Shown one piece after another: positions 18,084 to 27,259 of a stretch of DNA of 64,000 nucleotides. The stretch is from NCBI RefSeq assembly GCF_041260665.1, contig NZ_JBGCCT010000003.1, forward strand, positions 496,001 to 560,000. Direction: 5' to 3'. A model generated the notes under the pieces. That model saw only the letters and a list, made by a program, of their open reading frames with translations, was not told the origin of the DNA and ran no database searches. The position numbers and the translations under genes are program-made. The DNA is from Catenulispora sp. GP43. GTDB lineage: Bacteria > Actinomycetota > Actinomycetes > Streptomycetales > Catenulisporaceae. How positions within the stretch are numbered: the first letter of the stretch is position 1; each line of letters starts with the position of its first letter.

Positions 18084-19913
18084 ATGAGCCACTACAAGTC
18101 GAACCTGCGCGACATCGAGTTCAACCTCTTCGAGGTGTTCGGACGCGGCGAGGTCTACGGGACCGGCGAGTACGCCGACATGGACGCCGACACCGCCAAG
18201 TCGATCCTGGCCGAGGTCGAGCGGCTGGCCGTGGACGAGCTGGCGCCGAGCCTGCTCGACTCCGACCGCAACCCCCCGATCTTCCACCCCGAGACCAACT
18301 CGGCCACCCTGCCGGAGAGCTTCAAGCGCTCCTACAAGCAGTTCATGGACGCCGAGTGGTGGCGCCTGGGCCTGCCGGTCGAGCTCGGCGGCACCCCGAC
18401 CCCGCGCACCCTGCGCTGGTCGGTGGCCGAGCTGGTGCTGGGCGCGAACCCGGCGATCTGGATGTACTCCTCCGGCGCCGACTTCGCGACCGTGGTGTGG
18501 AACCTGGGCACCGAGGAGCAGCGCAAGGTCGCGCGGCACATGGTCGAGGGCCAGTGGGGCTCCACCATGGTGCTCACCGAGCCGGACGCCGGCTCCGACG
18601 TGGGCGCCGGCCGCGCCAAGGCGATCCAGCAGGCCGACGGCACCTGGCACATCGAGGGTGTGAAGCGGTTCATCACCTCCGGTGAGCACGACCTGAGCGA
18701 GAACATCATCCACCTGGTGCTGGCCCGCCCCGAGGGCGCCGGCCCCGGCACCAAGGGCCTGTCGCTGTTCATCGTGCCGAAGTTCGACTTCGACTGGGAG
18801 ACCGGCGAGCTCGGCGAGCGCAACGGCGCCTTCGTCACCAACGTCGAGCACAAGATGGGCCTGAAGGCCTCCACCACCTGCGAGGTCACCTTCGGCCAGG
18901 CCGGCGTGCCGGCCAAGGGCTGGCTGCTCGGCGAGGTGCACGACGGCATCGCACAGATGTTCAACATCATCGAGTTCGCGCGCATGATGGTCGGCACCAA
19001 GGCCATCTCCACCCTGTCCACCGGCTACCTGAACGCCCTGGAGTACGCCAAGCAGCGCGTGCAGGGCGCGGACCTGGCCACCACGGGCAAGGACGCGCCG
19101 CGCGTCACCATCACGCACCACCCGGACGTGCGCCGCTCGCTGATGACGCAGAAGGCCTACGTCGAGGGCATGCGCTCCCTGGTGCTGTACACCGCGACCT
19201 TCCAGGACGCGATCGAGCAGGCCCGGGCCGCCGGCACCGAGGACAAGAACGCCGAGCGCATGAACGACCTGCTGCTGCCGATCGTGAAGGGCTACGGCTC
19301 GGAGAAGTCCTACGAGCAGCTGGCGCAGGCGCTGCAGATCTTCGGCGGCTCCGGCTTCCTGCAGGAGTACCCGCTGGAGCAGTACATCCGCGACGCCAAG
19401 ATCGACTCGCTGTACGAGGGCACCACCGCGATCCAGTCCCTGGACCTGTTCTTCCGCAAGATCGTGAAGGACGGCGGGGTCGCGCTGAACGGCCTGAACG
19501 AGGAGATCACCAAGTTCCTGGCGGCCGACCCGGGCGGTGCCGAGCTGGCCCGCGAGCGCCAGCTGCTGGCCACCGCGCAGGCCGAGGTCGGCGCGATGCT
19601 CAAGGCGATGCTGGACAAGGCCGGGGAGTCGCTGTCGGACTCCAGGCAGCTGTACGTCGTCGCGCAGAACACCGTGCGCTTCCTGTTCGCGCTCGGCGAC
19701 GTGATCGTCTCCTGGCTGCTGCTGCGCGGCGCCACGGTCGCGCAGGCGGCGCTGGCCGACGGCGCGGCGGGCCGCGACGTGCCGTTCTACACCGGCAAGG
19801 TGGCCGCGGCGAAGTTCTTCGCGCAGAACACCCTGCCGCTGCTGGCCGCGCAGCGCGCGATCGTCGAGGCGACCGACAACGCCCTGATGGACGTGCCGGA
19901 GGAGGCTTTCTAA
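18084..19913 (+). CDS. fadE5: Acyl-CoA dehydrogenase, FadE5 type
   Basis: 609 residues, matching in length and opening ([20 protein letters not shown]) the mycobacterial FadE5 protein. [17 protein letters not shown] is the FAD/acyl-CoA binding signature near residues 157-173, the [15 protein letters not shown] stretch follows, and the catalytic Glu is expected in [10 protein letters not shown] near 445. A C-terminal extension beyond 480 is typical of this large-dehydrogenase branch. The enzyme should oxidise fatty acyl-CoA to the trans-2-enoyl product with electron transfer flavoprotein as acceptor, in cytoplasmic beta-oxidation. It is monocistronic; GGGAG upstream acts as the ribosome-binding site. 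Two palindromes upstream probably bind a fatty-acid-responsive repressor. Confidence 0.92.
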   Translation: MSHYKSNLRDIEFNLFEVFGRGEVYGTGEYADMDADTAKSILAEVERLAVDELAPSLLDSDRNPPIFHPETNSATLPESFKRSYKQFMDAEWWRLGLPVELGGTPTPRTLRWSVAELVLGANPAIWMYSSGADFATVVWNLGTEEQRKVARHMVEGQWGSTMVLTEPDAGSDVGAGRAKAIQQADGTWHIEGVKRFITSGEHDLSENIIHLVLARPEGAGPGTKGLSLFIVPKFDFDWETGELGERNGAFVTNVEHKMGLKASTTCEVTFGQAGVPAKGWLLGEVHDGIAQMFNIIEFARMMVGTKAISTLSTGYLNALEYAKQRVQGADLATTGKDAPRVTITHHPDVRRSLMTQKAYVEGMRSLVLYTATFQDAIEQARAAGTEDKNAERMNDLLLPIVKGYGSEKSYEQLAQALQIFGGSGFLQEYPLEQYIRDAKIDSLYEGTTAIQSLDLFFRKIVKDGGVALNGLNEEITKFLAADPGGAELARERQLLATAQAEVGAMLKAMLDKAGESLSDSRQLYVVAQNTVRFLFALGDVIVSWLLLRGATVAQAALADGAAGRDVPFYTGKVAAAKFFAQNTLPLLAAQRAIVEATDNALMDVPEEAF

Positions 19914-19976
19914 GAAGCCTGACGGGGACGAGAAGCCCCTTCGCATTTCACGGAGTCGCCCCTACTCTGCGCCACT

Positions 19977-20684
19977 ATGGCGAGGGCAGGGGCGATTCTG
20001 CGTGTCACGGTCCGGACGGTCGGCGAACTGCTGGTCACCTTCTCGGTGCTGTTGGCGCTGTTCATCGTGTATCAGCTCTATTACACGAACGTGGTCGGCC
20101 GGCAGGCGATGAGCCACGAGGTGGCCTCCATGCGCCGGCAGTGGACGACCGCTCCGCCCCCGCGTCCGGCGCCCCCGGCGCCGCACGGCGAGTCCGCCCC
20201 GGTGGTGGCGCCGCCGCCGCCCGCGGTGCTGCACAACGGCGACGACGTCGCGATCCTGCACATCCCGCGCCTGGGCTCCGGGATCGGCGACGCCGGGATC
20301 CCGGTGCTGGAAGGCGTCGGGCTGGACATCCTGAACAAGGCCACCGGCCACTACCCGGGCACCGCGCTGCCGGGCCAGATCGGCAACTTCTCGGTCGCCG
20401 GCCATCGCAAGACGCACGGCGAGCCGTTCCGCCACCTCGACGAGATGCGCGCCGGCGACCTGGTCTACGTGGAGACCGCGCAGGCCTGGTACACCTACCG
20501 GATCGATGCCGATCCGGTGATCGTGCAGCCCACCGACCTCGGGGTGGTGGACCCGGTGCCCGGCGAGCCGGGGGTCCGGCCGACGCGGAGTCTCATCACC
20601 CTGACGACCTGCAATCCGTGGTGGTCCTCCACCCAGCGGATGATCGTGACCGGCCATCTGGTCGCCACCGGCTCGCATCCGTAG
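19977..20684 (+). CDS. Class E sortase
   Basis: 235 residues. One N-terminal membrane helix (about 15-38), a Pro-rich stalk (about 58-85), then a sortase domain. Catalytic residues can be assigned: His143 in SVAGHRKTHG, Cys212 in LTTCNPWW and Arg221 in STQRM. The family cleaves a C-terminal LAXTG or LPXTG signal and links the protein to peptidoglycan. The adjacent gene encodes a protein ending in LPHTG, a likely substrate. A TACTCT box 8 nt before the ATG and no ribosome-binding site suggest leaderless transcription. Confidence 0.9.
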   Translation: MARAGAILRVTVRTVGELLVTFSVLLALFIVYQLYYTNVVGRQAMSHEVASMRRQWTTAPPPRPAPPAPHGESAPVVAPPPPAVLHNGDDVAILHIPRLGSGIGDAGIPVLEGVGLDILNKATGHYPGTALPGQIGNFSVAGHRKTHGEPFRHLDEMRAGDLVYVETAQAWYTYRIDADPVIVQPTDLGVVDPVPGEPGVRPTRSLITLTTCNPWWSSTQRMIVTGHLVATGSHP

Positions 20685-20687
20685 CTG

Positions 20688-20725
20688 TCTGACGATCCAT
20701 CAGATGACTATTGACACTCCGTCAG
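20688..20725. repeat. Two copies of a TGACNCTCC[A/G]TCAG-type palindromic motif
   Basis: TCTGACGATCCATCAGA (20688-20704) and TTGACACTCCGTCAG (20711-20725) lie in tandem, 23 bp apart start to start, in front of the LPHTG protein gene. Further copies stand before the paralogue at 21838 and the GH20 gene at 42926. The spacing and promoter position suggest a shared regulator or a specialised -35 region. Confidence 0.6.
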
Positions 20726-20782
20726 ATTGCTTCCTCAATGACTAGGCAGTTTCGATCTGCCGTTCGATGTCAGGAGGCATCC

Positions 20783-21649
20783 ATGGATCGTCAACAGACG
20801 CATGCAAAGCGCATCAGCGGACGGGTGGCCGCGCTCGGCGGCGCGGTCACGGTGGCCGCCGCGGCCCTCGCGGTCTTCGCGCCGGCCGCCGACGCCGGCA
20901 CCACGAGCGTCTCCTACACCAGCTGTACCAGCAGCAATCCCCAGCTCTCGGCGCCACCGCCGAACTACACCTCGCAGGTGACGCTGACACCTCAGGGTTC
21001 TTCGTTCCAGGTTGGCAAGGCGATCTCGATCACCTGGCACTACTCGATCTCCACGGCGCCGGGGCCGGTCGGGATCCCGGTGGCGAACGTGGCCACCGCG
21101 AAGGCGAAGATCCTCATCAGCGGCGCGGCGAGCTCGACCGTCACCACCGGGTCGTCGGCGAACTTCCCGCCCGCGCCGGTGGCGGCCGGCGGGACGTTCC
21201 AGATCCCTGACATGACCGCCACCTTCACGCCGACCGCCGCCGGGACGTACAAGCTGACCCCCGGCGACAACGAGCAGGACATCACGCAGTTCAGCCTGGT
21301 GGTGGCGTGCAAGGGCGCCGCGTCCGGTCCGGCTGCGACGATCACGGTGGCGCCGGCATCCGGCGGGGGCGGGGGCACCCCGACGTCGAGCTCCAAGCCG
21401 TCCACGTCCGGCAGCTCGAGCGCTTCAGGCGGCTCCTCGACGTCGAGCACCGGTTCCGGGGGCTCCACCGGTTCCTCCAGCACCGGCACCGAGGCCGGTT
21501 CGGGGACCGGCTCCAGCAGTTCCACCACGGGCGTCCTGCCGCACACCGGCTTCGACGGCCGGTGGCTGGCCGGCGGGGCGGTCCTCGCCGCCGTGCTCGG
21601 CGGGACGGGCCTGTACGCCACGCGCCGCCGGCACGGGAGTCACGGCTGA
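20783..21649 (+). CDS. LPHTG-anchored surface protein (sortase substrate)
   Basis: 288 residues. Signal peptide to about residue 40 (ending PAADAG), a beta-sandwich-like domain to about 185 with the pattern GTTSVSYTSCTSSNPQL and GGTFQIPDMTATFTPT, a Gly/Ser/Thr linker, then the sorting signal LPHTG (252-256), a hydrophobic helix and a basic end RRRHGSH. This is a complete cell-wall sorting signal and the sortase gene is immediately upstream. The N-terminal domain is repeated in the next gene's product with very similar wording, so the two are tandem duplicates. AGGAGG at 5 nt spacing fixes the ATG at 20783. Function beyond wall display is unknown. Confidence 0.87.
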   Translation: MDRQQTHAKRISGRVAALGGAVTVAAAALAVFAPAADAGTTSVSYTSCTSSNPQLSAPPPNYTSQVTLTPQGSSFQVGKAISITWHYSISTAPGPVGIPVANVATAKAKILISGAASSTVTTGSSANFPPAPVAAGGTFQIPDMTATFTPTAAGTYKLTPGDNEQDITQFSLVVACKGAASGPAATITVAPASGGGGGTPTSSSKPSTSGSSSASGGSSTSSTGSGGSTGSSSTGTEAGSGTGSSSSTTGVLPHTGFDGRWLAGGAVLAAVLGGTGLYATRRRHGSHG

Positions 21650-21742
21650 ACCGAAAAGGCCTGATTCACCCGCATTCCGCGCCGTCCGGCAGCCGGGGTT
21701 CGAACGTGCGTATTGACTTCGCATCCGCGCTGCCCGTGAATA

Positions 21743-21759
21743 TCTGACGCTCCATCAGA
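21743..21759. repeat. Third copy of the TGACNCTCC[A/G]TCAG motif
   Basis: TCTGACGCTCCATCAGA, an imperfect palindrome differing at one base from the 20688 copy, sits 79 bp before the GTG of the larger paralogue. Confidence 0.6.
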
Positions 21760-21772
21760 ACCGGTGTGCGAC

Positions 21773-21805
21773 AACCCACCCCTGCGGGCCGCCGGCCCGT
21801 GGGTT
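21773..21805 (+). other. Hairpin in the 5' leader of the large surface protein gene
   Basis: AACCCA plus CGGGCC pair with GGCCCG plus TGGGTT around a GCC loop, with a 6-nt bulge on the left side; a short T run follows. It lies between the 21743 motif and the GTG start, so it would be in the leader RNA. It may be a terminator of the upstream gene or an attenuator. Confidence 0.4.
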
Positions 21806-21837
21806 TGTCACCCCCTCGTAGAAAGAGGGCACCACCA

Positions 21838-23523
21838 GTGAGACAAGGGTTCGGATCAAGACACAGAACCAGACCGGGCAGGGCCATCGCCCTGGCCGGC
21901 ACCCTCGCCGTGGCCCTGGCCACCGCGACGGCCCTGGCCCCGGCGGCCGCGGCCGGTACGACGACCGTGAACTTCGGGAGCTGCACCAGCAGCAACCCCG
22001 GACTCGCGGCGCCGCCGCCCGACTACAGCAGTCAGGTGACCCTGACCCCCTCGGCGAGCACCGTCGCGGTCGGGTCGCCGGTCACCATCACCTGGCACTA
22101 CTCGCTGTCCACGGCACCGGCCCCCGGCATCCCGATCGCCAACGCGGCCACCGCGAAGGCGCAGATCGTGGTGGGCGGGGCGGCGAGCAGCACCCTCACG
22201 GCCGGGCCCTCGGCATCGTTCCCGCCGGCGCCGGTCGCCACGGGCGGGACGTTCCAGATCCCGGACTTCACCGCCACCTTCACCCCGACGACCGCCGGCA
22301 CGTACACGTTCACGCCCGGGAACAACGAGCAGGACGTGGCGGCCTTCGGGATCGTGATCCAGTGCACCGCGAGCGGGGCGAGCTCGGCGGCCACCATCAC
22401 CGCGACCAACGCCTCGGCGTCGGTGGGCAGCGCTTATGTGCGGCCCGGCGGAACGGTGAGCTTCACCGGGGCCGGCTGGATCGCCGGGGAGACCGTCACC
22501 CCGTCGTTCACCGACAGCGCGGGCACCGCGACCGCCGGCACGGCGATCACCGTCCCGGCAGGCGGCGCGATCTCCGGGTCCATCGGAGTTCCCGCCGCGG
22601 CGGCCACCGGGGCCGGTTCGCTGGTCCTGACCGGCAGTACCAGCGGCGCGGTCCCGACCGCGGTCACCGTGCTGGGCGCGCCGACGCTGAGCGCGTCGCC
22701 GTCGTCCGGCGGCCCGGGCACCGTCGTCGGCCTGTCCGGCGGCAACTGGGATCCCGGCGCGACCGTGGCGGTCAGCGGCGTGGACGCGTCCAACAACCCG
22801 GTCGGCTCGCCCTCGACGCTGACCGCGGACGCCTCCGGGCACCTGTCCGGCAACTACACGGTGCCCAGCTCCCCGATCGCCGCCATCGGCGCCGCGGAAC
22901 TGGTCGGCGGCGCGCCGAGCACGACTCTGCGCGCGGCGGCGGCGTTCACCTACGCCGGCAACTCCTGCACCGCGGACGCGGCCGGCGCGGCCGTCTCGGC
23001 GACCGGGACGTGTTCGGTGCCGCAGAGCGCGAACGTGGCCGTCACCGGCGGGCCGTTGCAAATGCAGGAGAACACCGGAGCGGTGACGTTCCCGGGCGTG
23101 ACCCTGAACGGCACCGTGCACAACCAGACCGGCGCGCTCCAGCAGGTCGACGTCCAGGACTTCCGTGGCACCACCAACGGCTGGGTCCTGAACGCCACCA
23201 TGTCCGACCTGGCGCTCACCGGCGGGCCGTACGCCAACACCGGTGCCGCGCCGATCCCGGCCGGCAACGTCTCGGCGAGCGGTCTGAGCTGCACCGGCAA
23301 CCCGGCCGGGAGCACGCCGTACCCGTCGACCCCGACGGCCGGCTCCGGCGGTGCGCTGAGCACCACCACCGCGATCACGCTGTGCTCGCAGGCAGCCGGC
23401 GGGACCAACCCGCCGACCGTCACCGGTGGCGACTTCCTGGTCGGCGCCGGGCTGAATCTGAAGGTCCCGGCGTACGTGCTGCAAGGCACCTACACCGGCA
23501 CCGTCACCATCTCCCTGCAGTGA
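21838..23523 (+). CDS. Secreted surface protein, large paralogue of the LPHTG protein
   Basis: 561 residues from the GTG at 21838 (AGAGGG upstream). Signal peptide to about residue 40, then an N-terminal domain that repeats the neighbour's (GTTTVNFGSCTSSNPGL, SQVTLTP, ITWHYSLSTAP, GGTFQIPDFTATFTPT), an Ig-like region of about 190 residues (GGTVSFTGAGWIAGE, then PSSGGPGTVVGLSGGNWDPGATV), and a final beta-rich domain ending GTYTGTVTISLQ. There is no sorting signal or membrane anchor, so it is either released or held by another protein. I do not recognise a named family. It is the product of a tandem duplication followed by domain gain. Confidence 0.8.
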   Translation: MRQGFGSRHRTRPGRAIALAGTLAVALATATALAPAAAAGTTTVNFGSCTSSNPGLAAPPPDYSSQVTLTPSASTVAVGSPVTITWHYSLSTAPAPGIPIANAATAKAQIVVGGAASSTLTAGPSASFPPAPVATGGTFQIPDFTATFTPTTAGTYTFTPGNNEQDVAAFGIVIQCTASGASSAATITATNASASVGSAYVRPGGTVSFTGAGWIAGETVTPSFTDSAGTATAGTAITVPAGGAISGSIGVPAAAATGAGSLVLTGSTSGAVPTAVTVLGAPTLSASPSSGGPGTVVGLSGGNWDPGATVAVSGVDASNNPVGSPSTLTADASGHLSGNYTVPSSPIAAIGAAELVGGAPSTTLRAAAAFTYAGNSCTADAAGAAVSATGTCSVPQSANVAVTGGPLQMQENTGAVTFPGVTLNGTVHNQTGALQQVDVQDFRGTTNGWVLNATMSDLALTGGPYANTGAAPIPAGNVSASGLSCTGNPAGSTPYPSTPTAGSGGALSTTTAITLCSQAAGGTNPPTVTGGDFLVGAGLNLKVPAYVLQGTYTGTVTISLQ

Positions 23524-23575
23524 CGCGCGCAGCGCTGATCTGAGTTCGCTGGAAACGGCAGGGAGGCAAGGGGCT

Positions 23576-23608
23576 GCCGGTGGGGCGAGGTCCATTCGCC
23601 CCACCGGC
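23576..23608 (+). terminator. Perfect 13-bp hairpin after the surface protein gene
   Basis: The arms 23576-23588 and 23596-23608 pair without mismatch around a 7-nt loop GGTCCAT, 53 bp after the stop and 49 bp before the next start. No T run follows. It divides the paralogue gene from the DUF916-like pair. Confidence 0.7.
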
Positions 23609-23656
23609 GGCCACAGCCATGAGTACCACACCGGGCGACTTGCCGAGGAGATCGTC

Positions 23657-24733
23657 GTGGGGGAGAACAACGTGGTCCGTCGCAGTGCCCGCGCCCGCGC
23701 CCGCGCGGCCGCGGTGTTCGCGGCTGTGGCGCTCCTCGTCGGCGTCTCAGCCGGTTTCGGCAGTGGAACCGCCGCCGCGGACCCGACGCCGAGTCCTAAG
23801 CCGCCGTCCAACGGTTCCTGGTGGGTCCAGCCGGCCCCCAAGCCCGGAGCGGCCGCCGACACCCGCCAGTACTTCATCCTGGAGGGGCGCCCCGGCACCA
23901 CCCTGCAGGACGGCCTGGCGGTGTCCAACTACACCGACCACCCGATCACCTACTACGTCTACGGCGCCGACGGCTACAACACTCCCAGGGACGGCCAGTT
24001 CGCGCTGCGGGACCATGGGTTTGCGATGACCGGCGTCGGTGCGTGGGTGCGTACTGCGTTCCCCACGGTCACGGTCCCGGCGCGTACTTCCACCGTCGTG
24101 CCGATCTCCATAGCCATTCCCTCGGACGCCTCCCCCGGCGATCACGTCGGCGGCGTCTCCGGCATGGACACCGCGGTGGAGAGCGTCCAGCAGCAGGGCA
24201 ACGTACAGGTCGGCATCAAGCGGGTCGTCGCAGCGCGGCTCTATGTTCATGTCGACGGGCCGGCAGTGGGCGGGCTAACCGTCACCGACCTGAAAGTCGC
24301 GGGATCCGCATCATTCCCGGCCTATGTGAGTGACAGTGACGGAACGGTTACTGCAACCGTTACTAATAGCGGCAACTTGCTGGAGTCCCCTAAAGCGCAT
24401 CTCCATGCGACGGGAATCTTCGGCACGCTGATAGACCGGACGGTTCAGCTTCCGCAGATCCTTCCCGGACAGAGCATCGATTTTTCACAGGTCTGGAAGA
24501 ACCTTCCGCCCTTTGAGATCGGAACTCTGCATCTGGATGTCACCGACGGCACCGCCTCGCCCCCGGTGACATCGACGGCGGCGGTGTCGGTGACCCTGAT
24601 TCCCTGGCTCAGCCTGCTGGTCGTCGCCGGGGTGGTGCTCGCGGTGCTGGCGGTGCTCGTGTTCTGGCGCCGACGCGGGATCCCGCTCCCGGCCCGGCCC
24701 CGGCGGGAGCCGTCGAAGGCTGCCGCGCCGTGA
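23657..24733 (+). CDS. Secreted DUF916-like (WxL-interacting type) membrane-anchored protein
   Basis: 358 residues. Signal peptide to about 45, then two Ig-like beta domains: the first with WVQPAPKPG, YFILEGRPGTTLQDGLAVSNYTDHPITYYVYGAD-type beta strands and SPGDHVGGVSG, the second with VTATVTNSGNLLESPKAHLH. One membrane helix lies at about 311-334, followed by RRRG and a basic tail inside. This is the layout of DUF916/WxL-interacting proteins that hold wall proteins at the membrane surface. Start GTG with GAGGAG at 6 nt. It overlaps the next gene by 1-4 nt, so they act together. Part of its central coding region (24270-24500) is noticeably lower in GC than its surroundings. Confidence 0.78.
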   Translation: MGENNVVRRSARARARAAAVFAAVALLVGVSAGFGSGTAAADPTPSPKPPSNGSWWVQPAPKPGAAADTRQYFILEGRPGTTLQDGLAVSNYTDHPITYYVYGADGYNTPRDGQFALRDHGFAMTGVGAWVRTAFPTVTVPARTSTVVPISIAIPSDASPGDHVGGVSGMDTAVESVQQQGNVQVGIKRVVAARLYVHVDGPAVGGLTVTDLKVAGSASFPAYVSDSDGTVTATVTNSGNLLESPKAHLHATGIFGTLIDRTVQLPQILPGQSIDFSQVWKNLPPFEIGTLHLDVTDGTASPPVTSTAAVSVTLIPWLSLLVVAGVVLAVLAVLVFWRRRGIPLPARPRREPSKAAAP

Positions 24734-25773
24734 TGCGCCGCCTGGCCGCGGCCGGTGCGACGGCGCTGCTCATCGCGGGTCTCACGGCCCCGGTCACCCG
24801 GGCCGACGCCGGCGCCGACGGCCCCACGCTGGCGCTGTCCAAGACCACGGCGAAGCTGGGGGAGTCCATCAGCGTGACCGGGAGCGGGTTCCCCATAGGG
24901 GCCCAGCTGCAGGTGGAGATCTGCGGGATCGGGGGGTCGTCGAACTCTTGTGCCGTCGCGGCGGCGGTGCCCGCGACCGCGAACGCGCTCGGCGGCTTCC
25001 GCCAGAACCTGCCGGTGGTCGAACCTCCGACGCCGTGTCCCTGCACCGTGCACGTGACCCCGTTCGCGGGCACGGCCGCCGACCCCGTGGACGCCCCGAT
25101 CAGCATCCCCGGCCTGCGCTACCTGCCGCAGGACGCGCCGCCGGCGGCGGCCGGCACCGCGAAGCTGCTGACGGCCGCCTCGGTCGGCGACTCGCCGTTC
25201 CTGACCCAGCTCGGCGCGGACGGCTCGGCGCGGGTCACGGTGACCTTCGCCAACTTCGGCGGCGGACCGGCGCCGGACCCCGGCGTGGTGCTGACGGTGT
25301 CGCGCGGTGCGAAGGTGGTCGGCCGCTACCCGGTTGCCTGGACCGGCGGACCGCTGGCGGTGGGCGGGCGCCGGACCCTGACCTGCGAGCTCGCGCTGCC
25401 CGGCGGCTGGTTCCGCGACTACGGGATCGGAGTCGCGATCGGCGGCGCCGACCGGCCGATCACCGTCCGCACCCTGTCAGCGGCCGTACGGCCCTGGGGC
25501 GAGCTCGTGGCGCCCGCCGCGCTGCTGTTCGGCATCGGGTGCCTGTTCGCGGCCCGCAGGAGGCGCTACGAGCCGGTCAGGGGTCTTCCGGTACGTCCGG
25601 GCGGCGCCGCGGGCCGCAGGAGCGGTGCGGCCGTCCCAGAGCCCTTCCCGGGGCCCTTCTCAGGACCGTTCTCGGCTGTGGAACCGGCGACGCTGGGGAT
25701 CGTCCTGGCGGGCCCAGACCTCGAAAACGCGACGGCTGAGACGCCTGAGACTGCTGAGAACGGGCCCTCATAA
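24733..25773 (+). CDS. Secreted Ig-like (neocarzinostatin-fold-like) membrane-anchored protein
   Basis: 346 residues from ATG 24733 (GTG 24730 is also possible in the GTGATG overlap). Signal peptide to about 25. Residues 30-125 read like a neocarzinostatin-type Ig domain (KTTAKLGESISVTGSGFPIG, then QLQVEICGIGGSS), with several cysteines. A second beta domain covers about 150-255, a membrane helix about 258-278, and then a cytoplasmic tail rich in Gly, Pro and charged residues. It is translationally coupled to the DUF916-like gene; together they probably form a surface complex. Function unknown. Confidence 0.75.
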   Translation: MRRLAAAGATALLIAGLTAPVTRADAGADGPTLALSKTTAKLGESISVTGSGFPIGAQLQVEICGIGGSSNSCAVAAAVPATANALGGFRQNLPVVEPPTPCPCTVHVTPFAGTAADPVDAPISIPGLRYLPQDAPPAAAGTAKLLTAASVGDSPFLTQLGADGSARVTVTFANFGGGPAPDPGVVLTVSRGAKVVGRYPVAWTGGPLAVGGRRTLTCELALPGGWFRDYGIGVAIGGADRPITVRTLSAAVRPWGELVAPAALLFGIGCLFAARRRRYEPVRGLPVRPGGAAGRRSGAAVPEPFPGPFSGPFSAVEPATLGIVLAGPDLENATAETPETAENGPS

Positions 25774-25828
25774 CCGGGCGGGGCGCCCGACCGCTCCGGT
25801 CCCGGCGCCGCCGAGCGCCCGCATCGCC

Positions 25829-26728
25829 CTAGCGCAGCCGCTCGGCCAGTTCCCGGGCCACCGAGGCGGCCCGCACCCCGTAATCGGATCCGTAGAGCGC
25901 CGCGTGTACCAGCAGCGGATGCAGCTGGTGCAGAGGGACGCGCTCCTGCCAGCCGTCGGCCAGCGGGTGCACCTCGTCGTAGGCCGCGATGATCCGGTCC
26001 AGATACGGGGGCGGGAACAGCGCCAGCATCGCCAGGTCGGTCTCGCGGTGGCCGCCGTGCGCCGCCGGGTCGATGAACCAGCCCTCGCCCCGGCCGTCCC
26101 ACAGGATGTTGCCGCTCCAGGCGTCCCCGTGGATCCGCGAGGGCCGCTCCTCCTCGCCGGCCAGGAAGTCGATGCGGGTGCAGACCTCCTCGATCACCTG
26201 TGCGCCCTCGGCGTCCAGGTGGCCGCGGTCGCGGGCCAGCCGCACGTAGGGCAGGACCCGGCGCGCGACGTAGAAGGTGGCCCAGTCCTCGTCCCCGCGG
26301 TTGTCCAACGGCAGGACCGCGATGTAGCCCGGCCACTCGGCGCCGAAGCTGTGCGCGCCGCGGGCGTGCAGGGAGGCCAGGCGCCGGCCGAACTCCTCGG
26401 CGCCGTCGGGGGTCGGGCGGCCCGGCGCGATCCAGGAGGTGACCAGGATGTCCTCGGCCACGCCCAGGACTTCGGGGACCCGCACACCGCCGGAGGCGCC
26501 GTCGGCGCCGACCGCCTCACGCAGCCAGCGCAGGCCCGCCGCCTCGGCGTCGAAGTATCCGGGACCGGCGACCTTCTCCGCGTGCTCGAGCGTCTTGACG
26601 AACGCCGCCCCGCCGCTGAAGAACTGTATGCGGTACGTCTTCCCGAAGGAGCCGCCTCCGATGGCGGCCACGCCGAGCACGGCCCTGTTCAGCAGGGCGG
26701 CCACGCGGTCCGCGACAGTACTCGCCAT
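25829..26728 (-). CDS. Fructosamine kinase family protein
   Basis: 299 residues from the ATG at 26728; TACGAT lies 6 nt upstream in the reverse strand, consistent with leaderless translation and with MASTVADRVAALL as the natural start. The protein kinase-like fold shows GGGSFGKTYRIQF (nucleotide loop), FVKTLEH (Lys), IHGDAWSGNILWD near 197 (catalytic HGDxxxxN) and FIDPAAHGGHRETDLAM (metal-binding Asp). Family members phosphorylate ketosamines on glycated proteins or free sugars, starting protein deglycation; bacterial substrates are often ribulosamine or erythrulosamine. It is a single-gene unit. Confidence 0.88.
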   Translation of the reverse strand: MASTVADRVAALLNRAVLGVAAIGGGSFGKTYRIQFFSGGAAFVKTLEHAEKVAGPGYFDAEAAGLRWLREAVGADGASGGVRVPEVLGVAEDILVTSWIAPGRPTPDGAEEFGRRLASLHARGAHSFGAEWPGYIAVLPLDNRGDEDWATFYVARRVLPYVRLARDRGHLDAEGAQVIEEVCTRIDFLAGEEERPSRIHGDAWSGNILWDGRGEGWFIDPAAHGGHRETDLAMLALFPPPYLDRIIAAYDEVHPLADGWQERVPLHQLHPLLVHAALYGSDYGVRAASVARELAERLR

Positions 26729-26860
26729 ATGGCGATCGTAGCCGCAGGTGACGGCTCTGCCGGACGAGTAAGTCCGAACCGCCCCGGTTTGTGTCCAGGA
26801 GTTTTCAGCGATTATGGCGAAACGGCTCACCTCATGCCCGCCCGGACGCCGCCGCCGGTT

Positions 26861-27259
26861 CTAGCGCTTGACGTCGTCCGGGAGCATCGCGTGCAGGGCT
26901 ATGGAGACCACGCTGATCACGAACGCCCCGATCAGCGCGGCCGCGACGCCGTCCACGTGGAAGCGCACGTGATAGTGCTCGCAGATCTTCGAGGTGAGCA
27001 ACAGCATGAGCGCGTTGATCACGAAGGTGATCAGCCCCAGGGTGAGGATGAACAACCCGAACGTGGCGATCTGCACCAAGGGCTTCACCAGTGTGTTCAC
27101 CGCGGCGAAGACGACCGCGACGATCAGGATGGTGAGCACCTTCTGCTTGGTGGCGTCCGGGGCGTTCGGATCGACCACGATCTTCACGCCGGACACCACC
27201 AGCGTGGTGACCCACAGTGCGACCCCATTGATACCGATCTTCAGCAGCAGCTTCTTCAC
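26861..27259 (-). CDS. Phage-holin-4-like small membrane protein (PF04020 type)
   Basis: 132 residues. Four hydrophobic helices: GVALWVTTLVVSGVKIVV, KVLTILIVAVVFAAVNTLV, ATFGLFILTLGLITFVINALMLLL and VAAALIGAFVISVVSIAL. The family is widespread in bacterial chromosomes and is named for similarity to mycobacteriophage holins, but nothing here suggests a prophage. I start it at GTG 27259 because family members begin with KKLLL-like residues; an ATG at 27283 would add eight residues. Function is not known. Confidence 0.75.
   Translation of the reverse strand: MKKLLLKIGINGVALWVTTLVVSGVKIVVDPNAPDATKQKVLTILIVAVVFAAVNTLVKPLVQIATFGLFILTLGLITFVINALMLLLTSKICEHYHVRFHVDGVAAALIGAFVISVVSIALHAMLPDDVKR

Noticed and set aside
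21856-23928. 690-codon minus frame opposite the surface protein genes
   Set aside because: It crosses two real genes and their intergenic hairpin and has no recognisable domain.
26861-27259. Possible prophage remnant because of the holin-like protein
   Set aside because: PF04020 proteins are common chromosomal membrane proteins; there are no other phage genes or att repeats.
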